64,000 nucleotides of DNA. Source: VRUE01 sp963840565 (GTDB lineage Bacteria > Actinomycetota > Thermoleophilia > Solirubrobacterales > 70-9). The stretch lies in assembly GCA_963840565.1 (NCBI GenBank), contig CAWIZH010000003.1, positions 248,001 through 312,000 on the forward strand, written 5' to 3'. Below are positions 48,131-57,352 of the stretch, piece by piece. A program made the position numbers and the translations under genes. The notes beneath the pieces were generated by a model, which was not told the origin of the DNA, searched no databases, and was given only the letters and a program-made list of their open reading frames with translations. Position 1 is the stretch's first letter. Every line of letters begins with the position of its first letter.

Positions 48131-49642
48131 CTAGGCCGAGCTCGCCGAGGAGCTCGACTCTGGTTCGTCGTGGGCGGCGCAGACGTTCGCCAGGCCGGCG
48201 TCGCGGGTGGCGCGCGCGATCGGTCCCGTCATCGAGTGGAGCCGATCCGACAGCGACTGGGCGAGTTTCAGGCGCCCGACCTCGACCGCCCGAGTCTCGG
48301 CGCGATCGATTTCAAGGTAGGTCGCCGTTTGCTGCATGAAGTGACGAAAGGCGGCCACCCGGCCGGCCGGGGGCGAGAGCTGGCCAAGCCGACCGAGGCC
48401 CGCTTCGATCGCGGTCAGGGCAGGCTCGAAGTACGCGTAAGAGATTGAACGGAAGGTCCGAAGGGTCTCCTGTGCGGAGTGGGTGCTGGGACCGCCGCTG
48501 CGAGCGAAGCGTTCGATCGCCGCCTGCTCGGGTGCGGCCCGCTCTTTCAGGTCCTGGATGTGACTTTCGATCCCGTCGCAGATCGCGCTGCTCTTCCGCT
48601 GGTAGGCGGACATGGGCAGCGGCTCCCCAGCGGGCGCAATCAATCGCTTGGCGGATTCGCCTTCGAACAGGTCGAGTTCGGCCTGGGTAAGGGGAGTTGA
48701 GTCGAAGACTTCGTCAGGGGCGGGCAGCTTCACACTGGGCGCAGCAGCGAAGCTGAAGAGATCCATCCGCATGTCCATCGTCACCGGCGAATGTCCCGGT
48801 GCGGGCGGCAGCGTCATCACCTCTCGCAGTCGTCGCGCCATCCCGTCGTCATCGATCCAGACTTCAACTTCAAGTGGCGCGGGCATCTGCTTGGCCAGCT
48901 GTTCGTACTCGCGCGCGGAACCGGCCTTGCCTTCTTGGCGAAGAAGCTGTGAGTAGCGGCTGAGCTCGATCCTGCCGCGGTAGCGATGGGTGGGGACGCC
49001 ACGGACCGACTCCTCTCCGACCGATTGGACGTCGGAGGCAACCGCCCGCAACATCTCCAGCTGGCCGGCGGTGCTCTCGCTGCCTGCGAGAGCGGCGCTT
49101 TCGCTGCGCCCCATCCAAGGCCGGACGCCAAGCCAAGGCCGGCCGGGGGGCAGTTCGGAGGAGATCGCTTCTGAGCTGGTGTAGATCGTGCGCTGGTCGC
49201 CGACGGTTTCGATCCGCTGGGTGCCGCCGGGCGACGGGACCTCGAGCGTTGCCCGGCTGCGCCCAGTCCGAGCGTTGTAGGCGCCCAACCCGTGCGCGAC
49301 AACCGCCTGTGGCAGCGCCGCCGAGGTGTAGATCGCTTCGATCGTGAACCGCGCACCCGGCGCGGACTGTGTGCGGACGGCAGCGGCCGCGATCGGGTTG
49401 AGCGGATTGCCATCGCTGCGCAGGGCCGAATTCACAATCACGACGATCAGCAGCACGCTGAGCAGGGCGGCGAGGGTCAGCAGGCGACGCGAGAGCGGCT
49501 CGAGCGATGACCAGGAATCGGCCGACGGAGGTGGGGTTGTGGGCGCCGGAGGCGCCACCGACTCGGGTGAGTCACCCAGGCGGGTCTCGTAGCCGGGCGG
49601 CGGCTTCGATGTCACGGCGCTTCCTCCACGACTGAGATCCAT
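48131..49642 (-). CDS. single-pass membrane protein with large extracytoplasmic domain
   Basis: The 503-residue protein has a disordered Pro-rich cytoplasmic lead of about 50 residues and one membrane helix (LLTLAALLSVLLIVVIVNSAL). The outer domain has a middle portion (RGRIELSRYSQLLR..VEVWIDDDGMARRLREVMTLPP) that is reminiscent of the LppX/LprG lipoprotein fold. A helical C-terminal part (EQAAIERFARSGGPSTHSAQETLRTFRSISYAYFEPALTAIEAGLGRL) follows. The GTG at 49615 is an alternative start. Its function is unknown. It diverges from an MFS transporter by 31 bases. Confidence 0.65.
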   Translation of the reverse strand: MDLSRGGSAVTSKPPPGYETRLGDSPESVAPPAPTTPPPSADSWSSLEPLSRRLLTLAALLSVLLIVVIVNSALRSDGNPLNPIAAAAVRTQSAPGARFTIEAIYTSAALPQAVVAHGLGAYNARTGRSRATLEVPSPGGTQRIETVGDQRTIYTSSEAISSELPPGRPWLGVRPWMGRSESAALAGSESTAGQLEMLRAVASDVQSVGEESVRGVPTHRYRGRIELSRYSQLLRQEGKAGSAREYEQLAKQMPAPLEVEVWIDDDGMARRLREVMTLPPAPGHSPVTMDMRMDLFSFAAAPSVKLPAPDEVFDSTPLTQAELDLFEGESAKRLIAPAGEPLPMSAYQRKSSAICDGIESHIQDLKERAAPEQAAIERFARSGGPSTHSAQETLRTFRSISYAYFEPALTAIEAGLGRLGQLSPPAGRVAAFRHFMQQTATYLEIDRAETRAVEVGRLKLAQSLSDRLHSMTGPIARATRDAGLANVCAAHDEPESSSSASSA

Positions 49643-49673
49643 CGGCTAGGGATGAGATTGACTTGAGCATTCG

Positions 49674-50939
49674 ATGCCAACCGCCCGCTCGATACAGCGC
49701 ACCTACCTGACACTGCTGCTCGGCAACACGCTGGCGGCGTCGCTGATCTGGGGGATCAACACGATCTTCCTGCTCGATGCCGGGCTCTCGAACCTGGAAG
49801 CGTTCGCCGCGAACGCCTTCTTCACCGCCGGGATGGTCCTGTTCGAGGTGCCGACCGGGATCGTCGCCGACACGATCGGGCGGCGCGTCTCCTACCTGCT
49901 CGGCACGCTGACGCTGATGGCGTCGACCTTTCTCTACGTGCTGCTTTGGCAGCTCAAAGCACCGCTCTGGGAGTGGGCGATCGCCTCGATGCTGCTCGGC
50001 CTCGGCTTCACCTTCTTCTCCGGCGCGGTCGAGGCGTGGCTGGTCGATGCGCTCACCGCGACCGGCTACACCGGTGAGCTGGAGACGGTCTTCGGCCGCG
50101 GCCAGATCGTCAGCGGCGCGGCGATGCTGGTCGGCTCGGTCGCCGGCGGCTTCATCGCCCGGCAGACCAGCCTCGGCGTGCCGTTCGTGCTCCGTGGCCT
50201 CGTCCTGATCGTCATGTTCGGGCTCGCCTTCAGGCTCATGCACGATGTCGGGTTCAAACCCGAGAAGGGCGGCCGGCCGCTGGCCGAGATGCGCAAGATC
50301 GCCTCCAACTCGATCGACTACGGCTGGCGTGTCCCGGCGGTCAAGTGGCTGATGGTCGAGTCGCTGTTCACCGGGGGCGTCGGCATCTACGCCTTCTACG
50401 CCCTGCAGCCATACCTGCTGGAACTGTACGGCGACCCTCAGGCCTACCAAGTAGCCGGCCTGGTGGCGGCGATCGTCGCCGGCGCCCAGATCGCCGGTGG
50501 CATCGCGGCTCCCCGCATCCGCCGCCTCTTCCGCCGGCGCACTTCGGCGCTGATCGGTACGGCGGGACTCAGCGTCGTGGCGCTCGGGCTGATCGGGCTG
50601 GTGGAAAGCTTCTGGGCGGTGATCGCGTTGATCGTGGTCTGGGGACTGCTGTTCGCTGCCACCCTGCCAATCCGCCAGACCTACCTCAACGGCCTGATCC
50701 CCTCGCGGCAGCGGGCGACGATCCTCTCCTTCGACTCGATGATGTCCTCCACCGGCGGGGTCTGGACCCAGCCCCTGCTTGGGCGAGCCGCCGACGCCTG
50801 GGGATACGCCCCCTCCTACCTGATCGGCGCTGGGATCTCGATCCTGGCGCTGCCCTGCCTGGTCCTGTCCAGGCGACAGAACGCCCCCGCGGACACGGTC
50901 GACGCGGCGGATGCCGAGCCGGTTCCACAGCCTGGCTGA
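49674..50939 (+). CDS. MFS transporter (DHA1-like)
   Basis: This 421-residue transporter has 12 predicted membrane segments. YLTLLLGNTLAASLIWGINTIFLLDAGLSNLEAFAANAFFTAGMVLFEVPTGIVADTIGRRVSYLLG shows helix 1, helix 2 and the motif A loop (GxxaDtxGRR). The TYLNGLIPSRQRATILSFDSMMSSTGG segment in the second half is common in drug/metabolite efflux MFS. The hydrophilic tail after helix 12 is short. It has no adjacent regulator, and the substrate is unknown. Confidence 0.88.
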   Translation: MPTARSIQRTYLTLLLGNTLAASLIWGINTIFLLDAGLSNLEAFAANAFFTAGMVLFEVPTGIVADTIGRRVSYLLGTLTLMASTFLYVLLWQLKAPLWEWAIASMLLGLGFTFFSGAVEAWLVDALTATGYTGELETVFGRGQIVSGAAMLVGSVAGGFIARQTSLGVPFVLRGLVLIVMFGLAFRLMHDVGFKPEKGGRPLAEMRKIASNSIDYGWRVPAVKWLMVESLFTGGVGIYAFYALQPYLLELYGDPQAYQVAGLVAAIVAGAQIAGGIAAPRIRRLFRRRTSALIGTAGLSVVALGLIGLVESFWAVIALIVVWGLLFAATLPIRQTYLNGLIPSRQRATILSFDSMMSSTGGVWTQPLLGRAADAWGYAPSYLIGAGISILALPCLVLSRRQNAPADTVDAADAEPVPQPG

Positions 50940-50957
50940 ACGGACCGGTCCCGCCCC

Positions 50958-51629
50958 TCAATGGCCCGTCGCCGAAAAGTGCTGGTAGTCCTTGGGCCAG
51001 GGCCAGTTGCCGCCCCACTCCCAGCCAACCGCAGCAAAGGCATCGACCACCGGGCCACCGCGATGGACCATGCCCTGCTGGTGGCGTGACCTGTCGGTAA
51101 AGGGAACGCCCGCCGGTGGCGAGACATAGCCCGATTCGGTGACGTAGGGGTTCTCGAGCGGGTTGAGATCGAGCGCCCTGCCGTAGGCGTGCTCGGACCA
51201 GGCCCCGTCGCTGCCGGCGACGAAACGGCAGTTGAAGGCCGAGGTGTTGTCGGCCGCCATGCTGCGGTGATCGTCGGCGCCGTAGGCATCGACGAGGCGC
51301 ATCTGGCGGATCGGGAAGCGCAGCCGGTAGAGCGAGTGCATCGCCTGCAGCATCGCCGCCGCGGCACCGCGGTTGACGACCAGCCGGCCACGGTGGCGGC
51401 GGCCGTCGAAACCCCAATGGCTGACGGTGAGCAGGCGCAGGTCAGCAAAGCCGACCGGGCAGCCGCGGTGCCAGGAGACGCCGGTCATCCGCTCGCGCGT
51501 CGTCGCGTCGATGCGCTCGACGGAGCCGTGGAAGGGCGGGCTTTCACCGCGGTCCTTCCCTTCTGCCGAAGGCGCCCAGCCGCCGAAGGCCAGGACGACG
51601 ACGAAAGCGAACGCCGAGATGGTCTTCAC
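50958..51629 (-). CDS. secreted M15-family peptidase (D-Ala-D-Ala carboxypeptidase-like)
   Basis: This is a zinc peptidase predicted to trim peptidoglycan stems. The protein of 223 residues starts at GTG 51629, giving a signal peptide (KTISAFAFVVVLAFGGWAPSAEG). The zinc site is SEHAYGRALDLNPLENPYV (SxHxxGxAxD) plus DYQHFSATGH at the C-terminus. The open frame continues far upstream, but that part is antisense to the coding frame of the neighbouring gene. It follows the 657-residue secreted protein on the same strand, 14 bases after its stop. Confidence 0.85.
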   Translation of the reverse strand: MKTISAFAFVVVLAFGGWAPSAEGKDRGESPPFHGSVERIDATTRERMTGVSWHRGCPVGFADLRLLTVSHWGFDGRRHRGRLVVNRGAAAAMLQAMHSLYRLRFPIRQMRLVDAYGADDHRSMAADNTSAFNCRFVAGSDGAWSEHAYGRALDLNPLENPYVTESGYVSPPAGVPFTDRSRHQQGMVHRGGPVVDAFAAVGWEWGGNWPWPKDYQHFSATGH

Positions 51630-51643
51630 GGGATGGCGGCGGG

Positions 51644-53617
51644 TCAGCCGTGCTTGGACGGCAGCTTCAGCTTGGTCGTGAAGCTCTGGGCGCGGGGCAC
51701 CTTGCGAGCATCGCTGATCGCGGCCGTGATCCGGACCCGCAGCGAGCCGGCCTTTCTCAGCGCCGCCTTGCCTTCGGCGTTGAGCTTGACCTTGACCGTC
51801 TTCTTCGCGCCTGGGGCGATGCCGGCGAACCCGGCGCTGCCGTAACTCGTCGGCTTCTTTGGCTTCATCGGCTTGGCGGAGATGCGGGCGCCACCCAGGG
51901 GCGCGATGCCGACCGTGCCCGAGCAGCCGGCGACAGCCGCCACCGAGCAGCTGACCGCGAGCGTCACCGTTTTGCCATCGGGGAGGACGGTGATCAAGCC
52001 GAGGTTGCCGAGCGTATTGGGCACGGGCGTGGCTGCGGGCGGGTCCTGGGCACCGACGTTCGGGGGGCCCTGGCCGGACCCGGGATCGGAGGAACCCGGG
52101 TCTTTCGGCCCGGGATTTTCGGGCTCGGGTTCTTCGCCACCCGGATCGGTGCAACCGATTCCGCTCGACGCCCCCGACGGGTTGGTCGCGACAAAGACCT
52201 TGAAGCCGGCGGTCGAGCCGGTCGCCATGCCGGCGAGGGCGTTGCCGCGGCAATCGATCGAGGCCGAGACCGTCTTGATCTGTTCGCTGGTGATTTCGAC
52301 GCCGTTGCCGAACTGCTGCCCCGCCCCGGCGCTGTAACCCCAGAGCCCCGTCGGGATGCTGGTGGCGGTGAGCAACTGGGCTTGGCCGGCGGGACCGAGG
52401 GCGATCTCGGAACTGACGAAGAGCGGCTTGTCGGGAGTGAGTGGGGTAAGGCTGGGGATCGAAGCGCCGATGCCGGCCGCGAGCGGGCTCGAGCCGCTCT
52501 GGCTCGCGACTGCAACGAAGCCGTTGCGCAGGGTCGCGATGCCATTGATATTGGTGCCGAGCAGGGTTCCCGGATGGGGCACCCCGCCCGAACCGCCGAG
52601 CGAGACCCGCAGCTGCGTGTCGGTGCGGCGACAGTAGTCGGCGCTCGCAGCGCAGGTCGTTTTCAGCGCGTCGTCGAGGCCGACCGCCATCAGCGCGACC
52701 TCGCCCGTCACCGGGTCGACGTTCATCCGCTTCAGGGTCCAGTCCGGGATCGCGTCCGCGGGCGTCTCGTTCCAACCGATCGCGGGGCGCGGCGTCACGT
52801 TGAGGACCGGGCCGCTCGCCTTTGCCATCTGCACCCCGCAGACCGCGTACTCCTGGTCGGATGGGGTCGGATTAGTGCTGTGCGACTTGAAGGAGCCGTA
52901 GGGCGAGTCCCAGGCCGCGATCGGCGTGCCATCCGGCAGCACGGCAGCCCCCAGCACCCCCGGACCGCAGTTGGCGAAGATGAAGCCGCCGCCGCCATCG
53001 GGGATCTGCGGGTCAGGGGCGGCGATCGGCGCCAGCTGAGTGGGCGACGCCGGCCAGGTGCCGGTCGAGGTGCTCGACTGCATCACCCGGTCGGGGGCGA
53101 TCAGGCCGCTGGTGCTGCGGTCGATCCAGATCGCTGCCGCATCGCCTTTGTCGTCGATCACCGCAACCGGCCCGGCATCGATGCGCTGCACGACGGCGAG
53201 CTTGGTCACCGCCCCCCAGCTGCCGCCGGCTTTGCGGTAGATGCCCCAGACCGTGTCTTTGCCGCCTTCCTGAGCTCCCTCGAAGGCGACGACCGCCGAG
53301 CCGTCGCGGCCGAAAGCGAAGCTGGCGTTGGGCGGCCCCGTACCGAGGAAGGTCGGCGTCCAAGAGACTGCTCCCGGGGCCCGGCTTAGCACGTACATCC
53401 CCGGGCCACCGGCCGGGGCGGGCGCGGTGGTCGCCGTGAAGCCGAGCTGGGCGGTGCCGTCGTCGAGCAGGCTGGCGTTCACGTTCGCCTGCGACAAGTA
53501 GCTTTTCACCTGTTCGGTCGCGCTCCAGGCCGCTTTGGCCGGGTCGCTGCCGCCGAGGGTGGCCAGCGCCGCCAGGGCACCCAGCATCGCCGCCCTGAGT
53601 CCGTTTGTCCCCGCCAC
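51644..53617 (-). CDS. large secreted beta-rich protein of unknown function
   Basis: The 657-residue exported protein has a signal peptide ending SDPAKAA. It contains repeated strand-turn units (SASFAFGRDGSAVVAFEG, GPVAVIDDKGDAAAIWIDRST) suggestive of a beta-propeller. A Gly/Pro/Glu/Asp-rich hinge (about 520-560: DPGGEEPEPENPGPKDPGSSDP) follows. The C-terminal immunoglobulin-like domain (VTLAVSCSVAAVAGCSGTVGI..GAKKTVKVKLNAEGKAAL) is common in surface proteins of these bacteria. It has no sortase motif or transmembrane anchor, and it probably acts at or outside the cell surface. Confidence 0.7.
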   Translation of the reverse strand: MAGTNGLRAAMLGALAALATLGGSDPAKAAWSATEQVKSYLSQANVNASLLDDGTAQLGFTATTAPAPAGGPGMYVLSRAPGAVSWTPTFLGTGPPNASFAFGRDGSAVVAFEGAQEGGKDTVWGIYRKAGGSWGAVTKLAVVQRIDAGPVAVIDDKGDAAAIWIDRSTSGLIAPDRVMQSSTSTGTWPASPTQLAPIAAPDPQIPDGGGGFIFANCGPGVLGAAVLPDGTPIAAWDSPYGSFKSHSTNPTPSDQEYAVCGVQMAKASGPVLNVTPRPAIGWNETPADAIPDWTLKRMNVDPVTGEVALMAVGLDDALKTTCAASADYCRRTDTQLRVSLGGSGGVPHPGTLLGTNINGIATLRNGFVAVASQSGSSPLAAGIGASIPSLTPLTPDKPLFVSSEIALGPAGQAQLLTATSIPTGLWGYSAGAGQQFGNGVEITSEQIKTVSASIDCRGNALAGMATGSTAGFKVFVATNPSGASSGIGCTDPGGEEPEPENPGPKDPGSSDPGSGQGPPNVGAQDPPAATPVPNTLGNLGLITVLPDGKTVTLAVSCSVAAVAGCSGTVGIAPLGGARISAKPMKPKKPTSYGSAGFAGIAPGAKKTVKVKLNAEGKAALRKAGSLRVRITAAISDARKVPRAQSFTTKLKLPSKHG

Positions 53618-53753
53618 GCCGGAACCGTATCGCGCCGCGTCTCAGGCGACCTTCGCGGACGAATTGGCGGACTGACGGAGTCTTTACCCAATTTTGACCT
53701 GCGGGCAAGATTCGGTCGCCATCGTGGAATCACCCCAACGAAGGAGGCTCCCA

Positions 53754-53945
53754 ATGCCCCAGATCCTCATAGTTGCCGATCCTCCCCAGGACGCCCCCAG
53801 CACCGTCGTCTACCGGGAGCGAATCAGCACAACCGACCTCGAGTCCGACCACTTCTCCGGCCAGCTGGTCGAGCGAGTCGGCTGGGCCGTCCTCGATGCC
53901 GACCAGCTCGAGCACAAGGAGGTCCGCCCCGCCGCCTCGCATTAG
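53754..53945 (+). CDS. small protein of unknown function
   Basis: The 63-residue protein MPQILIVADPPQDAPSTVVY...LEHKEVRPAASH is preceded by AAGGAGG, five bases before the ATG, a very strong site that decides the start. It contains VVYRERISTTDLESDHFSGQLVERVGWAVLDADQLE, with no Cys or membrane segment. It looks like one of the small conserved Thermoleophilia proteins. Strong translation and GC3 bias support reality, and its function is not known. Confidence 0.65.
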   Translation: MPQILIVADPPQDAPSTVVYRERISTTDLESDHFSGQLVERVGWAVLDADQLEHKEVRPAASH

Positions 53946-53957
53946 CGGGGCGGGTCC

Positions 53958-54800
53958 TCACCAGACCGCGTCGTGCTGCTCCATCACGCCGAATCCCTCG
54001 GCCAGCTCGATCCCGTCGAGCTGGCCGCTGAAGTCGCCGAAGAGGTGGCGGTAGCTGGAGCGGAAGACGAGGAAATTGTCGTTGCGGGTGCGCTCGGACC
54101 CTGGTGTGAAGGTGAGCTGGGCGCCACCTGCGAACTCCACCGCCGCCAGCCCCTGGAAGGAAACCGGGGCCGGCTCGGCCGGCTTCCCGTCGGTCCAGAT
54201 AGCCCGCTCGCTGTTCGCAGGGGGATCGTTGATCCCCTCGACCAGGTTCCAGGCGACCGGCCGGCCGTCAGTCGCCCGCCCCACTCCGGCCGACCAGTGC
54301 CAGCTGGTCTGCCGCTTCTGGTAGCCGGCCGACTGATCGTCGACGCCGTGCCCGTCGAGCTGCCGGCGCCCGTCCGGGGTCTCGATCGTGGCGCTGATCG
54401 GCACCCCTGCACGCTTGCGAGTCCAGCCCCAACCGCCGCCGCTGGGGCAGATCGACTCGATCGGCGTGGAGTCGCCGAGCAGCAGGCGGGCGCTTAGCTC
54501 GCGGGCCTCGATCACGATCTCGGCACCGTCCATCCTCACCTCGTTGCTCCCTGGCCGCAGTCGCGTGTTGGCGTGGCTGCGCTTGCCGTCGCGATCCCAG
54601 AGCGCCCAGAAGCACTGGCCGAGTGGGCCGACCTCGGCCCGGGCGGCGCAGAGCATCAGCCGCGGTGAGTAGAAGCCGACATAGCGCCAACGCTTGCGCG
54701 TCTGCCCCATGCTGCGCAGCGGCATCTTGCCGGGAGGGAGCGGCAGGTCAGGGCGATCCGCGCCGGGGCCGCGCCAGGGAAGCTGCTCGTCCGGTCTCAC
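53958..54800 (-). CDS. DUF2804-like protein
   Basis: The cytoplasmic protein of 280 residues has the opening RKRWRYVGFYSPRLMLCAARAEVGPLGQCFWALWDRDGKRSH and the later SWHWSAGVGRATDGRPVAWNLVEGIND and RSSYRHLFGDFSG. These fit the DUF2804 / lipocalin-like beta-barrel type, which sometimes relates to lipid or hydroxylated-substrate handling. No catalytic motif can be named. It converges on the small gene at 53754 with 12 bases between them. The family assignment is tentative. Confidence 0.62.
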   Translation of the reverse strand: MRPDEQLPWRGPGADRPDLPLPPGKMPLRSMGQTRKRWRYVGFYSPRLMLCAARAEVGPLGQCFWALWDRDGKRSHANTRLRPGSNEVRMDGAEIVIEARELSARLLLGDSTPIESICPSGGGWGWTRKRAGVPISATIETPDGRRQLDGHGVDDQSAGYQKRQTSWHWSAGVGRATDGRPVAWNLVEGINDPPANSERAIWTDGKPAEPAPVSFQGLAAVEFAGGAQLTFTPGSERTRNDNFLVFRSSYRHLFGDFSGQLDGIELAEGFGVMEQHDAVW

Positions 54801-54838
54801 CGGGCGACGCTACCACCGGTCTCCGGTTTGGAGCGAAG

Positions 54839-55246
54839 CTACCTCGCTTCCGCGTAGGCGAACCGGATCGTGATCTCCGTCCCGCGGCTGAGCACGCTGA
54901 CCAAGTTGAAGCTGCTCGAGAGGGCGCCGATGATCGGCAGGCCCAGCCGCAGGGTCGGCAGGTCGTCTGAGCTCAGCGGCCGGACGCCACCGCCGAAGTC
55001 CCTCACCACCATGTTCAGCTCGTGCGGCTCAGGATTGAGGGCGACCTCGAGCGTCCCGGGGTCCTGACCCTCGTAGGCGTGACGAACGACATTGGCGCAG
55101 GCCTCCGAGACGACGGTCTTCAGGTCCGCGATCCCGGCCCTGGCGATACCGAGCTTTTCGGCGTGGGCGACGATCGCGCGCCGCGCGAGAGGCAGGCTGT
55201 CGGGCTGGGCAGGAAGCGTGATGTGGAGGCGGTCGTCGTTTTGCAT
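54839..55246 (-). CDS. ATP-binding anti-sigma/serine kinase (RsbW-like)
   Basis: This 135-residue GHKL-type kinase domain is of the kind that phosphorylates anti-sigma-factor antagonists. The N box LKTVVSEACANVVRHAYEG (ExxxN) and the G1/G2 motifs RDFGGGVRPLSS and LGLPIIGALSSS are seen. Starting at ATG 55246 removes a spurious extension. Unlike sensor kinases it lacks a dimerisation domain, matching stand-alone HATPase_c_2 proteins. Its neighbour on the other side is a sigma factor, a plausible partner by proximity. Confidence 0.82.
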   Translation of the reverse strand: MQNDDRLHITLPAQPDSLPLARRAIVAHAEKLGIARAGIADLKTVVSEACANVVRHAYEGQDPGTLEVALNPEPHELNMVVRDFGGGVRPLSSDDLPTLRLGLPIIGALSSSFNLVSVLSRGTEITIRFAYAEAR

Positions 55247-55400
55247 CCCGCTCGTTGGTACCCGGCTTATACCCACTATTAACGATGCGGCCGAATTCGT
55301 CTGACGCCTGACATAGGACCGAAAGCGTCGTTTCTGCAACTAACGGGCCGAGAGTGCCTACCCTGAAAGGGATGTCCGTCAGTGACGACCGCGGCAGAGC

Positions 55401-56822
55401 GTGACCCAAGCAGCGCCCTCGCGCATGCTCTCGGACGCGGTGATCGCGCGCCGCGCGGCCAGCGGCAACCAGCGGGCGTTTGCGGCGATCTTCGAGCGCT
55501 ACCACCAGGATCTCTATCGCTACTGCGCGGCGATTCTCGGCAACGCCGAGGACGCCCAGGACGCGGTGCAGAACACGATGCTCAAGGTCCTTCGGGCCCT
55601 GCCGGGCGACGGGCGCGAGCTGCAGCTGAAGCCATGGCTCTACCGCATCGCCCACAACGAGGCGATCGATTTGATCCGGGCAAGAAGGGGCGCGGAGCCG
55701 ATCGATGCCGAGGCGGCAACCGGCGTCGCCGGGCCGGCGGAAGAGGCCGAGGCGCGGGGCCGGCTGCAGCAGCTGATCTCCGACATCGCCGAGCTCCCGG
55801 ATCGCCAGCGCGGCGCCCTCGTGATGCGGGAGATGGGCGGGCTCGGCTACGAGCAGATCGGCGAGGCGCTGCAGACATCGCCGGCGGTCGCGCGGCAGAC
55901 GCTCTACGAGGCGCGGCTGAGCCTGCGGCAGATGAAGGAGGGTCGTGAGATGCCCTGCCACGAGGTGATGCAGGCGATCTCAGATGACGACGGTCGCGTC
56001 CTGCGACGCCGTGACATCCGCGCCCACCTGCACGGCTGCGAGGACTGCAGGGCATTTCGGTCCGAGATCGCCGAGCGGCGGCGCCAGTTCTCCTCACTCG
56101 CGCCCCTGCCCGCTGTGGCCTCGGCGGGAATCCTGCAGAGCCTCTTGGGCGGCGCGGGTGGCGGCGCGAGCGCGGCCGGCGGCGCGGCCGGCGTTGTCGC
56201 GGGCAAGGCGCTTGGCGGTTCGGCCGCGATCAAAACGGCAGCAGCAGTCCTCGCCGTCTCGGCGATCGGCGTCGTCGCCGCCGACCACAGGGGAGCGCTC
56301 GACCTCGGGCTCGGCGGCCACGACGACGCGCCCGCCAAAAGCGCCCCCGCTCCGACCGGGCCGCTCGACCGGCCGGCCGCCACGGCTCGCCGGCCGGCCG
56401 CCGGGACCGTTGCGCCCGCGACTCCAAGCTCGGGCCAGGGCCGGGCAGACGTCGGCCAGGCCTCGACCGTCGCCCCGAGCAGCCCTCGACCGGCGGGCGG
56501 GGCGGACTCAGTGGGCCCCGCCGCCGAAGGGGCGCCGCAATCGAACGGCCGGCACCTGGGCGAGTCGAAGGGCTCCGAACATGCAAGTAGCCCCGGCAAG
56601 CCGAGTCATCCGGACAAGGGAAATAAGAATTCGGCGCCGCCTGGCAAGTCCAAGAGTCCAGGTCAGGCGAAGCATGCCGCTGGAGAAAAAGACGGCGGAC
56701 AGGCGCGGCCCCCGCACCCTGAACATCCGGTGCGGCCCGAACATCCAGAAGCCGCGGCGCCGGAATCGCAAGCCGAACCCCCCGCCGGCACCGAACCCGG
56801 CAACGGCAAGCACGTCGAATAG
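55401..56822 (+). CDS. ECF sigma factor fused to zinc-finger/transmembrane anti-sigma-like domain
   Basis: The 473-residue protein begins at GTG 55401. Residues 22-180 are an ECF sigma factor (region 2 RAFAAIFERYHQDLYRYCAAILGNAEDAQDAVQNTMLKVLRAL; region 4 LPDRQRGALVMREMGGLGYEQIGEALQTSPAVARQTLYEARLSL). A zf-HC2-like unit follows at about 186-216 (C186, then H209, C213, C216), then a hydrophobic segment (about 265-285). A long Pro/Ser/Lys-rich tail of about 190 residues comes after it, presumably outside the membrane. Anti-sigma and sigma are normally separate proteins, and here they are in one chain. Release would need proteolysis or a conformational change. A kinase gene is adjacent on the other strand. 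Confidence 0.85.
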   Translation: MTQAAPSRMLSDAVIARRAASGNQRAFAAIFERYHQDLYRYCAAILGNAEDAQDAVQNTMLKVLRALPGDGRELQLKPWLYRIAHNEAIDLIRARRGAEPIDAEAATGVAGPAEEAEARGRLQQLISDIAELPDRQRGALVMREMGGLGYEQIGEALQTSPAVARQTLYEARLSLRQMKEGREMPCHEVMQAISDDDGRVLRRRDIRAHLHGCEDCRAFRSEIAERRRQFSSLAPLPAVASAGILQSLLGGAGGGASAAGGAAGVVAGKALGGSAAIKTAAAVLAVSAIGVVAADHRGALDLGLGGHDDAPAKSAPAPTGPLDRPAATARRPAAGTVAPATPSSGQGRADVGQASTVAPSSPRPAGGADSVGPAAEGAPQSNGRHLGESKGSEHASSPGKPSHPDKGNKNSAPPGKSKSPGQAKHAAGEKDGGQARPPHPEHPVRPEHPEAAAPESQAEPPAGTEPGNGKHVE

Positions 56823-56959
56823 GGCTGACAACGGCCGCTCTCCACCGTTGCAGCGCTAGCGCAGGGGGCATGACCGGGGGCCGGTTTCTCGCTCGGGGGA
56901 CTGGGTATTGAGAGTCAGCGGTTCAGGGAGTCAATCCAAAAACTAAGAAAGGACCCACC

Positions 56960-57094
56960 GTGGTTGGAGCAATCATCGGACTGCTCATCGTCGTCGCGAT
57001 AGTTCTCGTCCTGCTCAAGGTCGCCGTTGCCGGAGGAATCCTCGGCCTGATCGCGATCGTGCTGCTGATCCTGCTCCTGCTGGGGCGTCTCTAA
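56960..57094 (+). CDS. 44-residue hydrophobic membrane peptide
   Basis: From GTG 56960 the frame encodes VGAIIGLLIVVAIVLVLL, then KVAVAGGILGLIAIVLLILLLLGRL. These are two closely spaced hydrophobic segments and little else. AAAGGA lies before the start, and the stop TAA overlaps the ATG of the DUF6458 gene, so they share a message. It is shorter than typical gene-calling limits. A role in envelope stress is only a guess from its neighbours. Confidence 0.6.
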   Translation: MVGAIIGLLIVVAIVLVLLKVAVAGGILGLIAIVLLILLLLGRL

Positions 57095-57339
57095 TGACGA
57101 TCGGTGGATCCATATTCCTGATCGCGGTCGGAGCGATCCTCCGGTTCGCCACAAACGTGCACGTCGCTCACGTCAGCCTCGACACCGTCGGCCTGATTCT
57201 GATGATCGCCGGTGCCGCCGGCCTGATCCTCGGCTTCATCCAGCAACGGATGTGGGCAAGGCGCACGGCCGCCGCAGTCCCGGTCGATCGCGTCGCCCCG
57301 GTCGAAGAGCGCGAAATCCCGCCCGAACGCCGCTACTAG
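57094..57339 (+). CDS. DUF6458 family small membrane protein
   Basis: The 81-residue protein with two membrane helices (IGGSIFLIAVGAILRFATNVH and VGLILMIAGAAGLILGFIQQRMW) and a charged tail (VPVDRVAPVEEREIPPERRY) fits the actinobacterial DUF6458 family. The start overlaps the preceding peptide gene (TAATG). It lies 13 bases before the next small membrane protein gene, making a three-gene cluster of tiny membrane proteins. Confidence 0.8.
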   Translation: MTIGGSIFLIAVGAILRFATNVHVAHVSLDTVGLILMIAGAAGLILGFIQQRMWARRTAAAVPVDRVAPVEEREIPPERRY

Positions 57340-57352
57340 GAGAGGAGTTCAA

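Noticed and set aside
50958..52775. A 605-residue form of the M15 peptidase
   Set aside because: The upstream 382 residues are an Arg-rich shadow frame of the neighbouring secreted protein; GTG 51629 gives a signal peptide.
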